In this document: piece after piece, positions 1 through 8,352 of the stretch
Position numbering within the stretch: position 1 is the first letter of the stretch
Layout of the letters: every line of letters begins with the position of its first letter
Source of the DNA: Listeria sp. PSOL-1
Lineage (GTDB): Bacteria; Bacillota; Bacilli; Lactobacillales; Listeriaceae
Direction: 5' to 3'
Assembly (NCBI RefSeq): GCF_902806445.1
Contig: NZ_LR760298.1
Span: 372,001-436,000, forward strand
Length of the DNA: 64,000 nucleotides
Translations under genes and position numbers: made by a program
Notes under the pieces: generated by a model
The model's input: the letters and a program-made list of their open reading frames with translations, nothing else
Databases searched by the model: none
Told to the model about the DNA's origin: nothing

Positions 1-443
1 ATATGATTGGTTTTGGCATTTTTGCATTACTACAATCTGTTCTTGTGGCATTATATTCTGTGCACGTTTTAGGCATGGTCCAAAATGGTTCAATTTGGTA
101 TGTCTTACTTATTACGTTAACACTTGCTATTGTGTCGCTAGCGCTTGGAATGCTGCTTTCAACATTTGCAAATAATGAGTTCCAAATTATTCAATTCATT
201 CCGATTGTGATTGTACCACAAGTTTTATTTTGCGGTATTTTTAAAATCGAAGGAATGGCGGATTGGTTACAATGGATTGCGCATATTATGCCAATGTATT
301 ACGGCGCAACAGTACTTAAAGGGATTATGATTAAAGGTGAAACTTTTCAAGATTTTCAAGGAAACTTTTACATTTTGTTATTGTTTGCTGCTGTCTTTTT
401 GATTTTAAATCTTTTTTCATTAAAAAAATATCGTAAAGCATAA
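1..443 (+). CDS. ABC-2 type transporter permease, C-terminal part
   Basis: This is the 3' end of an integral membrane permease; the gene begins before the window. The visible 146 residues hold about four hydrophobic segments, a conserved-looking stretch with PIVIVPQVLFCGIF, and a last membrane helix followed by a short basic tail (LKKYRKA). That layout is typical of ABC-2 exporter permeases (drug or lipid exporters working with a separate ATPase). It ends 12 bases before a TetR regulator on the same strand, so the two are probably co-transcribed and the regulator probably controls the transporter. The substrate cannot be told from this fragment. Confidence 0.75.
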   Translation, partial: MIGFGIFALLQSVLVALYSVHVLGMVQNGSIWYVLLITLTLAIVSLALGMLLSTFANNEFQIIQFIPIVIVPQVLFCGIFKIEGMADWLQWIAHIMPMYYGATVLKGIMIKGETFQDFQGNFYILLLFAAVFLILNLFSLKKYRKA

Positions 444-455
444 GGAGTAGAAAGC

Positions 456-1115
456 ATGGATCAAGAATTTGACTTAGTAAAACAAATGTTAAACGTGGCA
501 GAACAAGATAAGCGAATGAGTGAAAAACAAAAGAAAATTATTCAAGCAGCGATCGAACTTTTTTCAGAAAAAGGCTTTGCTGGAACGAGTACAAGTGAAA
601 TTGCTAGGCGCGCAAGCGTTGCTGAAGGGACTATTTTTCGCCATTATAAAACAAAAAAAGATTTATTGATGGCGATTACGATGCCAACACTTATTGATGG
701 TGTGATTCCCTTTTTAGCGCAAGATTTTTCGGAACAAGTGTTGACGCAGAAATATCCTGATTTTGAAAGTTTTGTGCGTGGGATTATTATGAATCGCTTT
801 GCTTTTTCGAAAGAGAATGGGAAGGCAATTAAAATTTATTTTCTTGAGTTATTTTATCACGATGAGTTGCGTGAACAATTTTCTAACATTTTTATGACGC
901 ATGTGAAGGGGAAATTTGATCAACTCATTGATTATTATAAAGAACGAGGCGAAATTGCTGCAATGCCAAATAGTACCATTATGCGAGCATTAATTACAAA
1001 CATCGTTGGTTTTTTATTAACACGTTTTGTCGTTATGCCAGATTCGGATTGGCAAGATGAAGAAGAGATCGATTTTACTGTAGCATATATTTTACATGGT
1101 ATCGCTATAAAATAA
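456..1115 (+). CDS. TetR/AcrR family transcriptional regulator
   Basis: A 219-residue one-component repressor. Residues about 25-70 form the TetR helix-turn-helix (IIQAAIELFSEKGFAGTS, then EIARRASVAEGTIFRHYKTK), and the rest is a ligand-binding, dimerising helical domain. The N-terminal extension of about 20 residues before the HTH is real by the start choice: GGAGTAG lies 6-8 bases before the ATG. It closes the ABC exporter transcription unit, so autoregulation of that exporter is the simplest role; the inducer is unknown. A strong hairpin terminator follows directly. Confidence 0.9.
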   Translation: MDQEFDLVKQMLNVAEQDKRMSEKQKKIIQAAIELFSEKGFAGTSTSEIARRASVAEGTIFRHYKTKKDLLMAITMPTLIDGVIPFLAQDFSEQVLTQKYPDFESFVRGIIMNRFAFSKENGKAIKIYFLELFYHDELREQFSNIFMTHVKGKFDQLIDYYKERGEIAAMPNSTIMRALITNIVGFLLTRFVVMPDSDWQDEEEIDFTVAYILHGIAIK

Positions 1116-1156
1116 AAAGCACCCTGATTCAAAACCTCGAATCAGGGTGCTTTTTT
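1114..1156. terminator. Bidirectional intrinsic terminator
   Basis: A 12-bp perfect stem (GCACCCTGATTC with GAATCAGGGTGC) has an 8-base loop, five A before it and six T after it. It can end both the tetR-like gene and the convergent symporter gene. Confidence 0.9.
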
Positions 1157-1162
1157 GAAGGA

Positions 1163-2398
1163 TTAATTTTTATTTAAAAGCCAATTCTTTCCTTCAACAA
1201 AGCGTGTAATAAGCATGCTACAAACTGTATTCCCAGTTGAATTAAGCAGAGTTGCTGGAATATCAATAATGGTACTAATAATCATGATGGTACCAACAAG
1301 CTCAGGAGAGAAACCAAAGATAGAGCAGATGAGAAGTTCTCCTGTCATGCCACCGCTAGGAATGGCCCCCATAACAGCACCAACTAAAAAGGCTACTAAA
1401 ATGATAGCTACAATACTTGTTGGGCTAGTCATATCTTTTCCAAATAAAGTAAAAAGAAAAGCGATTTTAATCATGCCACCGATAACAGAACCATCTTTAT
1501 GGGTGTTTGCGCCAAGAGGAATAACTGTTTCTGCAATATCATCAGGGACGCCCATTTTTTTTGTTGCGACAAGGTTAACTGGAATGGAGGCAGCGCTAGA
1601 AGAAGTTGCAATAGCTGTTAAAGCTGGAGGAATAACGTTTTTCCAAAATGTCTGAATTCCTGCTTTACCACCGGCAATAAAGGCATATAAAGTGTTCATA
1701 CCAAAGAAATAAATGACTGTAAGCGTCAGGTATAATAAGAAGGCATTGAGATAGCCATTTAAAATTTGTGGACCAAGACTCCCAACCGTTGTGGCAAAAT
1801 AGCACCCTAACCCAATCGGTGCAGCGTACATAATGATTTGAATCATCTTTAAAATCACTGCTGTACCTGAATGAAGTAAGTCAGCAATAGGTTTTCCTTT
1901 TTCGCCAAGCATGGTTGTTGCCAAGCCAAATAAAATGGAAAAAAGGATAAGTGGTAATAGATTAGCTTTTGTAAAAAGTGCTAGAAAATCTGAAACAGTA
2001 AACGTAGATACAAGAATATCACCAATTGTCTTTCCTTTTTCAGCAGGCATTGTCGGTAAATGGCTAAGTAAAGCGCTAGTGTTAACGCTATGGAGTGGAT
2101 TAAAGAGCGTTACACCAATAAACGCGATGATTGCTGCAAGAAGTGCTGTCATAACAAAAACAGCAAAAACCGTTCCGATGATTTTCCCTAGACGCTTCAT
2201 TTGCTTCATACCAGCGATTGCTGAAGCAACACTTAAGAAAACAAGTGGAACAATCATAACAAACATCAGGTTTAAAAATAAATCACCGATGGGCTTTATC
2301 ACTTGTGTTTTTTCACCAAAGATAAAGCCAGAAACTCCACCAAGTATAATACCAAGTAGTAGACAAATCGTAAATGTATAATTGCGTAGTATTTTCAT
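1163..2398 (-). CDS. Dicarboxylate/amino acid:cation symporter (DAACS family)
   Basis: A 411-residue secondary transporter that imports an acidic or small neutral amino acid or a dicarboxylate with Na+ or H+. About eight membrane segments are visible, with the serine-rich re-entrant loop (TSSSAASIPVNL) and the downstream GANTHKDGS segment that takes the place of the usual NMDG motif of GltP-type carriers. The ATG at 2398 is chosen because GGGAGAA lies just upstream; an in-frame extension to 2440 lacks a ribosome binding site. It stands alone between the tetR-like gene and ltaS. From memory these two are neighbours in L. monocytogenes, so this may be an insertion. Substrate is undetermined. 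Confidence 0.88.
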   Translation of the reverse strand: MKILRNYTFTICLLLGIILGGVSGFIFGEKTQVIKPIGDLFLNLMFVMIVPLVFLSVASAIAGMKQMKRLGKIIGTVFAVFVMTALLAAIIAFIGVTLFNPLHSVNTSALLSHLPTMPAEKGKTIGDILVSTFTVSDFLALFTKANLLPLILFSILFGLATTMLGEKGKPIADLLHSGTAVILKMIQIIMYAAPIGLGCYFATTVGSLGPQILNGYLNAFLLYLTLTVIYFFGMNTLYAFIAGGKAGIQTFWKNVIPPALTAIATSSSAASIPVNLVATKKMGVPDDIAETVIPLGANTHKDGSVIGGMIKIAFLFTLFGKDMTSPTSIVAIILVAFLVGAVMGAIPSGGMTGELLICSIFGFSPELVGTIMIISTIIDIPATLLNSTGNTVCSMLITRFVEGKNWLLNKN

Positions 2399-2449
2399 TT
2401 TTTTCTCCCTTTCAAAAATGTCCTTCATTAAGAATAGCAAAACATCATA

Positions 2450-2534
2450 AAAAAACTTGGAACTTTTGATACGCTTCCCTTATCTAGCAATTAGATAAGG
2501 GAAACCATTCATTTTTCTCATTCCAAGTTTTTTG
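2450..2534 (-). terminator. Nested-stem terminator of ltaS
   Basis: Directly after the ltaS stop codon an outer stem (AAAAAACTTGGAA with TTCCAAGTTTTTT) encloses an independent 12-bp hairpin (TTCCCTTATCTA with TAGATAAGGGAA, 2475-2503). On the minus strand the outer stem is followed by a T run. Confidence 0.7.
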
Positions 2535-4517
2535 CTATTTAGATTCCGTGCTTGCTGCATCATCTGTTGTTTTAGAAGGAGTTTTCTTGCTGTAGTTGTA
2601 TTTATTTGGTTCAATTGGCTTGAAGCCTTTTGGTGTATGAAATCTTAATAGATCTCCTTGTAAGATTGCATCTGAAAGTTCAAGTTCTTTTGCAACAGCG
2701 TCTTTTGTTTCTTTCATTTCTTTTGTTTCAGTTGTAATAGGCTGCCCTGTTACTTGATTATAATAGTTTCCACCAATAGACGAAAATTTAGAAGAAATAA
2801 AGTCGCCATTTCTAAATGGTACAACTTGTTTATGATCTTTTGAAAGTAAATCTGAACCCATCTGTAAATAATCTTTTGAATCAATACCAAGTAAGTGAAG
2901 AAGTGTTGGTAAGACATCAATTTCACCACCATATTGTGGTTCGATGCCACCTTCGACACCTGGAACATGAATCATGAGTGGTACGCGTTGTGCTTGAGCA
3001 TTTTGATAAGCATTATAGTCTTTACCAAGTACTTGCGTCATCGCTTTCGCATGATTGTCAGAAATACCGTAATGGTCGCCGTACATAATGATCACGGAAT
3101 TATCATAGAGTCCTGTTTTTTTAAGGTATTGCAAGAAACTATTGACTGACTCATCAAGGTAACGAGCTGTTTGGAAATACGTATCAACAGAAGAATCACC
3201 AGTGTTTGCTGGGCCAATACTTGCCTCAGATGAATCAATTGGATAAGGGAAGTGATTGGTTAGTGTGATGAATTTTGCATAAAATGGTTGTTTAAGCGAC
3301 TGAAGATAAGGCTCGGATTCTTTGAAGAATGGCTTGTCTTTTAAGCCATAGTTCGATACATCTTGATCATTCATATCATAATAGCTTGCATCAAAAAAGT
3401 GTTTGTATCCGAAATGCTTATATACTTCATCACGATTCCAAAAGCTCTTATAATTTCCATGGAAAACAGCTGAATCATAACCCAAGCTACCAAGAATACC
3501 GGGCGCTGATTGGAATGTATTTTGTCCTTTTGTTGTAAAAGCAGAGCCTTGAGATAAACCATAAAGTGAGTTCTCAAGCATCATTTCAGCATCAGCAGTT
3601 TTCCCTTGGCCAGTTTGATGGAAGAAGTTTGTAAAGCTTAATGTATTTTTATCTTTGAAGAATTGATTAATCGTAGGTGTTACTTCTTGTCCATTCAATT
3701 TGTAGTTAATTAGGAATTGCTGGAAGCTTTCTAAGTGAATATAGATGACGTTTTTGCCTTTTGCTTTTCCAAAATAGGTCGGATTTGGTGCTGCATATTT
3801 CGAATTGGTGTAGTTAAGTACTTCATTGACATCACTACTGTCAGCAAGTGCGCGTTGTGTTTGCGATTCTGTACTCTTTACAGCGTCATAAATCTGATAG
3901 TTCGTCATGCCTAGATATTTAACAATGTAATTTCGATCGAAGGTTCTTGTTAAAAGTTGTGGACGGTCAATTTCAGCAAGGCCAAGGTTAGCAAGAAATA
4001 CGGCTATACCAAGCGTTAATACCCCAACAACTTTTCTTGCTTGAATACGTGCGCTCTTGTCTGGTTTAACAAAGCGAAATGCGAGCAAAGCGATGAGAAT
4101 TAGGATATCTACAAAAAAGAAAATATCCGTCCAATGGATCAGCGCAAGAACACTTCCGCCCATATCGCCCATGTTTTGCATTTGTTTTGGGTTTAAATTC
4201 GGTAAGGTAATGAAATCGCTGAAAAAGCGATAATATACCATATTTGCATAAAGAATAAACGTCATCAAAAGGTCGATGATGATAAGCCAAATAAATGATC
4301 GCTTTCCTTTAGCAAAAAGTGCAAGGCCTAGAAAGAAAATGGCCGCACTAAGTGGATTAATCATTAATAAAAATTGCTGCATTGTATTTTCAATGCCCAG
4401 TTTAAATTGCGTTTCATATGCAATGACTGATTTCAGCCAAAACAAAATGACAGCTAGAATAAAAAATCCATAATTTTTACTAAAAAAAGCTTGGATTTTT
4501 CCTTTTCTATCATTCAT
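2535..4517 (-). CDS. ltaS: Lipoteichoic acid synthase LtaS
   Basis: Polymerises the glycerol-phosphate backbone of lipoteichoic acid on the outer face of the membrane, using phosphatidylglycerol as donor. The 660-residue protein has five membrane segments in residues 1-185, then an extracellular sulfatase-fold domain. The catalytic threonine is T307 in GQGKTADAE; metal-site residues include E263 (HLESF) and D481-H482 (YGDHYG). An ALA sequence near residue 225 resembles the signal-peptidase site that releases the catalytic domain in other Firmicutes. AGGAGAGG precedes the ATG. Listeria carries LtaS and the primase-like LtaP; the position beside alkA-like and srtA genes matches LtaS. Single-gene unit ending in a nested hairpin. 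Confidence 0.95.
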   Translation of the reverse strand: MNDRKGKIQAFFSKNYGFFILAVILFWLKSVIAYETQFKLGIENTMQQFLLMINPLSAAIFFLGLALFAKGKRSFIWLIIIDLLMTFILYANMVYYRFFSDFITLPNLNPKQMQNMGDMGGSVLALIHWTDIFFFVDILILIALLAFRFVKPDKSARIQARKVVGVLTLGIAVFLANLGLAEIDRPQLLTRTFDRNYIVKYLGMTNYQIYDAVKSTESQTQRALADSSDVNEVLNYTNSKYAAPNPTYFGKAKGKNVIYIHLESFQQFLINYKLNGQEVTPTINQFFKDKNTLSFTNFFHQTGQGKTADAEMMLENSLYGLSQGSAFTTKGQNTFQSAPGILGSLGYDSAVFHGNYKSFWNRDEVYKHFGYKHFFDASYYDMNDQDVSNYGLKDKPFFKESEPYLQSLKQPFYAKFITLTNHFPYPIDSSEASIGPANTGDSSVDTYFQTARYLDESVNSFLQYLKKTGLYDNSVIIMYGDHYGISDNHAKAMTQVLGKDYNAYQNAQAQRVPLMIHVPGVEGGIEPQYGGEIDVLPTLLHLLGIDSKDYLQMGSDLLSKDHKQVVPFRNGDFISSKFSSIGGNYYNQVTGQPITTETKEMKETKDAVAKELELSDAILQGDLLRFHTPKGFKPIEPNKYNYSKKTPSKTTDDAASTESK

Positions 4518-4775
4518 AGTACACCTCTCCTATACTCTTCTTAGCAGAGTATCAATAAAATTGTTATTTTCATAAGACGAAAAAAGCAGGAGCATGTATA
4601 AAATTAACTTTACACTCATCCCACAATAACATAATTTTATCATAACTTTACTAAAAGGCAAATGATATTATATGGGGCTTCAGAATGATTTTTCCTATTT
4701 TTCGCATGCAATTTTAAAATGGAACAGTTAAAATAAAAAAGATGATCGATTTAATAAAGACAGGTGGAAGATAAA

Positions 4776-5396
4776 ATGACAAGTGTAGAACAGCTTTTTT
4801 CATTAAATGATACAATCCTGATTGCTCGAGATTTACTTGGGATGAAACTGGTTCATGAAAAAGATGGTATCCGTTATGCTGGATTGATAACAGAAACAGA
4901 AGCCTACCTTGGTTCCTATGACCGGGCGGCTCATAGCTATAAACATCTGCGAACGAAGCGAACAGAAATTATGTTTCAAGAAGCTGGATTTGTTTATATG
5001 TATCATATGCATCAACAAGTTTTACTCAATTTTATAACAATGCAGGCAGGAATTCCTGAGGCGGTTTTAATTCGTGGACTTGAGCCAGTTGAAAATATGG
5101 ATCAAATGATTCGAAATCGAAAAGGGAAAAGTGGTCGAGAAATTACAAATGGACCTGGAAAGTTAACAAAAGCACTTGCTTTAACAATGGATGATTACGG
5201 TAAAAGCTTATTTAGTAGCAACATTTGGCTTGAAAGTGGAAAAACACCGGAAAACATTCTTGCAACGGAACGAATCGGTATCCCAAATAAAGAACTTGCC
5301 ACATTTTATCCGCTGCGTTTTATTGTTAGTGGGAATCCTTATGTTTCTGGTCGAAAAATGTCAGCGCATGTGAGGAATGGATGGGCCAGCAGTTAG
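4776..5396 (+). CDS. 3-methyladenine DNA glycosylase (AAG/MPG family)
   Basis: Removes alkylated or deaminated purines from DNA to start base excision repair. The 206-residue protein shows the AAG-family active-site segment [17 protein letters not shown] (catalytic glutamate within ETEAY) and later [18 protein letters not shown] and SGNPYVSG motifs. Length agrees with bacterial AAG proteins. The ATG at 4776 is preferred because AGGTGG lies 8 bases upstream; the GTG at 4764 is part of that ribosome binding site. Divergent from ltaS across about 250 bases. It is a stand-alone gene. Confidence 0.93.
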   Translation: MTSVEQLFSLNDTILIARDLLGMKLVHEKDGIRYAGLITETEAYLGSYDRAAHSYKHLRTKRTEIMFQEAGFVYMYHMHQQVLLNFITMQAGIPEAVLIRGLEPVENMDQMIRNRKGKSGREITNGPGKLTKALALTMDDYGKSLFSSNIWLESGKTPENILATERIGIPNKELATFYPLRFIVSGNPYVSGRKMSAHVRNGWASS

Positions 5397-5403
5397 CCTC
5401 TAG

Positions 5404-5432
5404 TTGAAATATTGCCTAAGCTACTGTATAAT
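5404..5432 (+). promoter_or_regulatory. Sigma-A promoter of srtA
   Basis: TTGAAA, a 17-base spacer and a consensus TATAAT lie 27 bases before the srtA start codon. Confidence 0.75.
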
Positions 5433-5459
5433 AAGAAAACCAAACAAAGGAGGAAGTAA

Positions 5460-6131
5460 ATGTTAAGAAAAAGGAAAACAATTGCTATTATTATACTTTT
5501 AATTGGCTTACTACTTGTGTTCTCTCCTTTTATTAAAAACTGGATTGTCGAATACCTCAGCACACATCACAAAATCGGACAATTTTCAGCAGAAGAACTA
5601 GAAAGAAACAACCAGAAAAAAGCCACATTTGATTATAGCAGCGTAGAACCTCCTTCTGTAACAAATGTATTGAAGGGCGCAAAAGATTATAATAAAGACG
5701 CTGTAATTGGGAACATTGCAATCCCATCTGTAGACATTAATTTACTTACATTCAAAGGAACAAATAACGCCAATTTATTAGCAGGTGCAACAACAATGCT
5801 TGAAGATCAAACTTTAGGAAAAGGCAATTATCCACTTGCAGGCCATCATATGCGTAAACAATCGATGTTATTTGGACCATTAATGAATATCAAAAAAGGT
5901 GCCAAAGTTTATATCACTGATTTGAAAAAGATTTATCAATACGAAATTGAACAAACTAAAATTATTAAAGATACCAATGTATCTGTTTTAGACCAAACGA
6001 CAGAGCCAACCATTACACTAATTACTTGTGATAAACCAACAGAAACGAATAAACGCTTTATCGCAACAGGTAAGCTTATTAAAACAGAAACATTAACAAA
6101 AGAATTGAAAAACAAATATTTTAATTCATAG
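5460..6131 (+). CDS. srtA: Sortase A
   Basis: Membrane-anchored transpeptidase that cleaves LPXTG sorting signals and links surface proteins to peptidoglycan. The 223-residue protein has an N-terminal signal-anchor (residues 7-24) and the sortase barrel with the catalytic set H129 (LAGHH), C190 (TLITC) and R199 (NKRF). AAAGGAGG precedes the ATG. It has its own promoter and a terminator, so it is monocistronic as in other Listeria. No LPXTG substrate is encoded in this window, which is usual for housekeeping sortase A. Confidence 0.96.
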   Translation: MLRKRKTIAIIILLIGLLLVFSPFIKNWIVEYLSTHHKIGQFSAEELERNNQKKATFDYSSVEPPSVTNVLKGAKDYNKDAVIGNIAIPSVDINLLTFKGTNNANLLAGATTMLEDQTLGKGNYPLAGHHMRKQSMLFGPLMNIKKGAKVYITDLKKIYQYEIEQTKIIKDTNVSVLDQTTEPTITLITCDKPTETNKRFIATGKLIKTETLTKELKNKYFNS

Positions 6132-6136
6132 CTATT

Positions 6137-6172
6137 AAGTCTGGAAACGTCACTGATGTTCCAGACTTTTTC
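6137..6172 (+). terminator. Terminator of srtA
   Basis: AAGTCTGGAA pairs with TTCCAGACTT across a 12-base loop and runs into five T, six bases after the srtA stop. Confidence 0.85.
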
Positions 6173-6186
6173 TAAGCATTGTTTTT

Positions 6187-6215
6187 TTGGCTTCAATATG
6201 AATTTGTTGTATGAT
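6187..6215 (+). promoter_or_regulatory. Promoter of the MBL hydrolase-lplA unit
   Basis: TTGGCT, a 17-base spacer and TATGAT lie 31 bases before the hydrolase start. Confidence 0.55.
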
Positions 6216-6245
6216 AGGAGAGGATAAAAGGAAGGGTGGAGAATA

Positions 6246-6977
6246 ATGCAATTAACTATATTTGGACATTGGGGCGGATACCCTGTTAAAAATGAAGGAA
6301 CATCAAGTTATTTGCTAGAAGAAGATGGTTTTAAGTTATTAGTCGATGTTGGTGCAAGTGCGGTTTCAATTATGGAAAATGTTATTAACCCAAATGACTT
6401 AGATGCAGTCATTATTAGTCATTATCATCCTGATCATGTAGCTGATGTTGGCATCTTACAGCATGTGCGTCTACTTTCAGATCAAGTCAATAGACCACCT
6501 GTTTTACCAATTTATGCACATCGTGAAGACGAGCGAGGTTATTCTTATCTAGACATGAAAGACGTAACTAAAGCTTATGAATATCAAGTTGATGATACGC
6601 TAACAATCGGCCCATTTAAGGTGACATTCTTAAAAACGATTCATCCTGTTCCTTGCTACGCTATGCGCTTTGAAGCGAGGGGAAAAGCTTTTGTATATAC
6701 TGCGGATAGCGCATTTTTTGAAGCGCTCATTCCTTTTGCCAAAGAAGCTGATTTACTTGCTGCAGATACGAACTTTTATAAAGATATGGCCGGGAAATCT
6801 AAAGTACACATGGCAAGTATCGAAGTGGGAGAAGTTGCTGAAAAAGCAGATGTAAAGGAGTTAATGCTTACTCATTTACCGCAAGTAGGCGATTTGAACA
6901 CACTAAAAGAAGAGGCAAGCACAGTTTATTCCGGCCCAATTACAATCGCCAAAAAGGGCTTAAGAAAATTAATTTAA
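6246..6977 (+). CDS. Metallo-beta-lactamase fold hydrolase (YhfI-like)
   Basis: A 243-residue cytoplasmic hydrolase with the zinc-binding motif HYHPDH near residue 60, a later H in IHPVPCYAMRFE, D in TADSAFF, and a terminal H in LTHLP: the complete ligand set of the RNase Z-like/ElaC-related branch. The opening LTIFGHWGGYP is typical of Bacillus YhfI. Its gene sits 15 bases before lplA, the same order as yhfI-lplJ in Bacillus subtilis, so the link to lipoate metabolism is conserved, but the substrate is unknown. GGAAGGGTGG precedes the ATG. Confidence 0.9.
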   Translation: MQLTIFGHWGGYPVKNEGTSSYLLEEDGFKLLVDVGASAVSIMENVINPNDLDAVIISHYHPDHVADVGILQHVRLLSDQVNRPPVLPIYAHREDERGYSYLDMKDVTKAYEYQVDDTLTIGPFKVTFLKTIHPVPCYAMRFEARGKAFVYTADSAFFEALIPFAKEADLLAADTNFYKDMAGKSKVHMASIEVGEVAEKADVKELMLTHLPQVGDLNTLKEEASTVYSGPITIAKKGLRKLI

Positions 6978-6992
6978 AGAGGAGAATGAACG

Positions 6993-7988
6993 GTGTATTT
7001 CATTAATAATAATAACGAAAAAGATCCACGAATTAACTTAGCAGTAGAAGAATTTATTTTAACTGAACTTAAGCTTAAGGAACCAGTGTTGCTTTTTTAC
7101 ATTAACAAGCCCTCTATTATCATTGGTCGCAATCAAAATACAGTTGAAGAAATTAATACAGATTATGTTGAAAAAAATGAAATTATCGTTGTGCGCAGGT
7201 TATCTGGTGGCGGAGCAGTTTATCATGATGAGGGGAACTTGAATTTTAGCTTTATTACGGATGATGACGGGGATAGCTTCCATAATTTTGCTAAAGTTAC
7301 GCAGCCAATTATCGCTGCATTAAAGCGTCTAGGGGTTAACGCTGAACTTAAAGGGCGGAATGATCTTTTGATTGATGGCTATAAAGTCTCTGGCAATGCC
7401 CAATTTGTAACCAAAGGAAAGATGTTTTCGCATGGGACATTAATGTTTGATTTAAATCTTGATCATGTTGCAGCAGCACTTAAGCCACGCAAAGATAAAT
7501 TTGAATCAAAAGGCATCAAGTCAATACGCAGTCGTGTAGCTAATATTTCACAGTTTATGGATGAGGAAATGTCAACAGAAGAATTTCGTGATTTATTATT
7601 GCGTCATATTTTTGATGTAGAAAATGTAAAAGATGTAAAAGAATATAAGTTAACTTCCGAGGACTGGAAACGCATTAGCGAAATTTCAGTAGCCCGTTAT
7701 GCCAATTGGGAGTGGAATTATGGAAAATCACCTAAATTTAATTTAGAGCACACAAAACGCTTTCCAATTGGTTCGATTGATATCCGTTTGAATGTCGCTA
7801 GAGGGATCATTTCTGATATTAAGATTTTTGGAGACTTCTTTGGTGTGGCTAACATTGATGAGATTGAAGACAAATTAAAGGGTATAAACTACCAAAGAGA
7901 AGCATTAGAACAGGCTTTAGCAAATATTGATGTGAAAAACTATTTTGGTAATATCACAAAAGCAGAATTTTTGGAGCTACTTTATTAA
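6993..7988 (+). CDS. lplA: Lipoate-protein ligase A
   Basis: Activates free lipoate with ATP and transfers it to lysines of E2 and GcvH proteins, salvaging host or environmental lipoate. The 331 residues include RRLSGGGAVYH (68-78), the NDLLIDGYKVSGNAQ segment with the lipoyl-AMP lysine K131, and the C-terminal accessory domain that distinguishes LplA from shorter octanoyl transferases. Length equals L. monocytogenes LplA1, which is required for growth inside host cells; that role is not shown for this organism. GTG start with AAAGAGGAG 8 bases upstream. Second gene of a two-gene unit. Confidence 0.94.
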   Translation: MYFINNNNEKDPRINLAVEEFILTELKLKEPVLLFYINKPSIIIGRNQNTVEEINTDYVEKNEIIVVRRLSGGGAVYHDEGNLNFSFITDDDGDSFHNFAKVTQPIIAALKRLGVNAELKGRNDLLIDGYKVSGNAQFVTKGKMFSHGTLMFDLNLDHVAAALKPRKDKFESKGIKSIRSRVANISQFMDEEMSTEEFRDLLLRHIFDVENVKDVKEYKLTSEDWKRISEISVARYANWEWNYGKSPKFNLEHTKRFPIGSIDIRLNVARGIISDIKIFGDFFGVANIDEIEDKLKGINYQREALEQALANIDVKNYFGNITKAEFLELLY

Positions 7989-8038
7989 AGAATGCTATGT
8001 GGGTATTTTGAAAACGAATGTATAACATGATGAAATTC

Positions 8039-8070
8039 TGATCTGACCTTAATTTTAAAAGGTCAGATCA
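8039..8070 (+). terminator. Hairpin after lplA, weak T tract
   Basis: TGATCTGACCTT pairs perfectly with AAGGTCAGATCA over an 8-base loop, about 50 bases after the lplA stop. No run of T follows, so terminator function is uncertain. Confidence 0.5.
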
Positions 8071-8143
8071 AAATTGTTAAACCTATTATCTACCCACTTT
8101 TATGTACAAAAAAACCTTTTTCTAAAAAAAATGATAAAATCTC

Positions 8144-8172
8144 TTGTCAAAACAAACATGGAATGTTATCAT
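8144..8172 (+). promoter_or_regulatory. Promoter of the tRNA-Gly gene
   Basis: TTGTCA, a 17-base spacer and TATCAT end 27 bases before the mature tRNA. Confidence 0.65.
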
Positions 8173-8199
8173 ATAAAAGTTGTTACAAGAAAATTTTAT

Positions 8200-8270
8200 G
8201 CGGGTGTAGTTTAGTGGTAAAACTACAGCCTTCCAAGCTGTTGTCGTGGGTTCGATTCCCATCACCCGCT
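8200..8270 (+). tRNA. tRNA-Gly (anticodon TCC)
   Basis: A 71-base cloverleaf: acceptor GCGGGTG (8200-8206) pairs with CACCCGC (8263-8269), discriminator T at 8270. The anticodon stem ACAGC/GCTGT encloses the loop CTTCCAA with anticodon TCC at 8232-8234, and the T arm contains GGTTCGATTCC. The 3' CCA is not encoded. It reads GGA and GGG codons. It has its own promoter and terminator and stands as a single tRNA gene. Confidence 0.97.
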
Positions 8271-8285
8271 CTTAAACCTGTTACT

Positions 8286-8332
8286 AACGCAGTGTTTCGA
8301 CCTTTTTAAGCGAAGCATTGCGTTTTATTTTT
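8286..8332 (+). terminator. Terminator of the tRNA-Gly gene
   Basis: A 14-bp stem (AACGCAGTGTTTCG with CGAAGCATTGCGTT, two G-U pairs) is followed by a T-rich tail, starting 16 bases after the tRNA. Confidence 0.85.
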
Positions 8333-8352
8333 GTATTTATGAGGTGGTCCAT

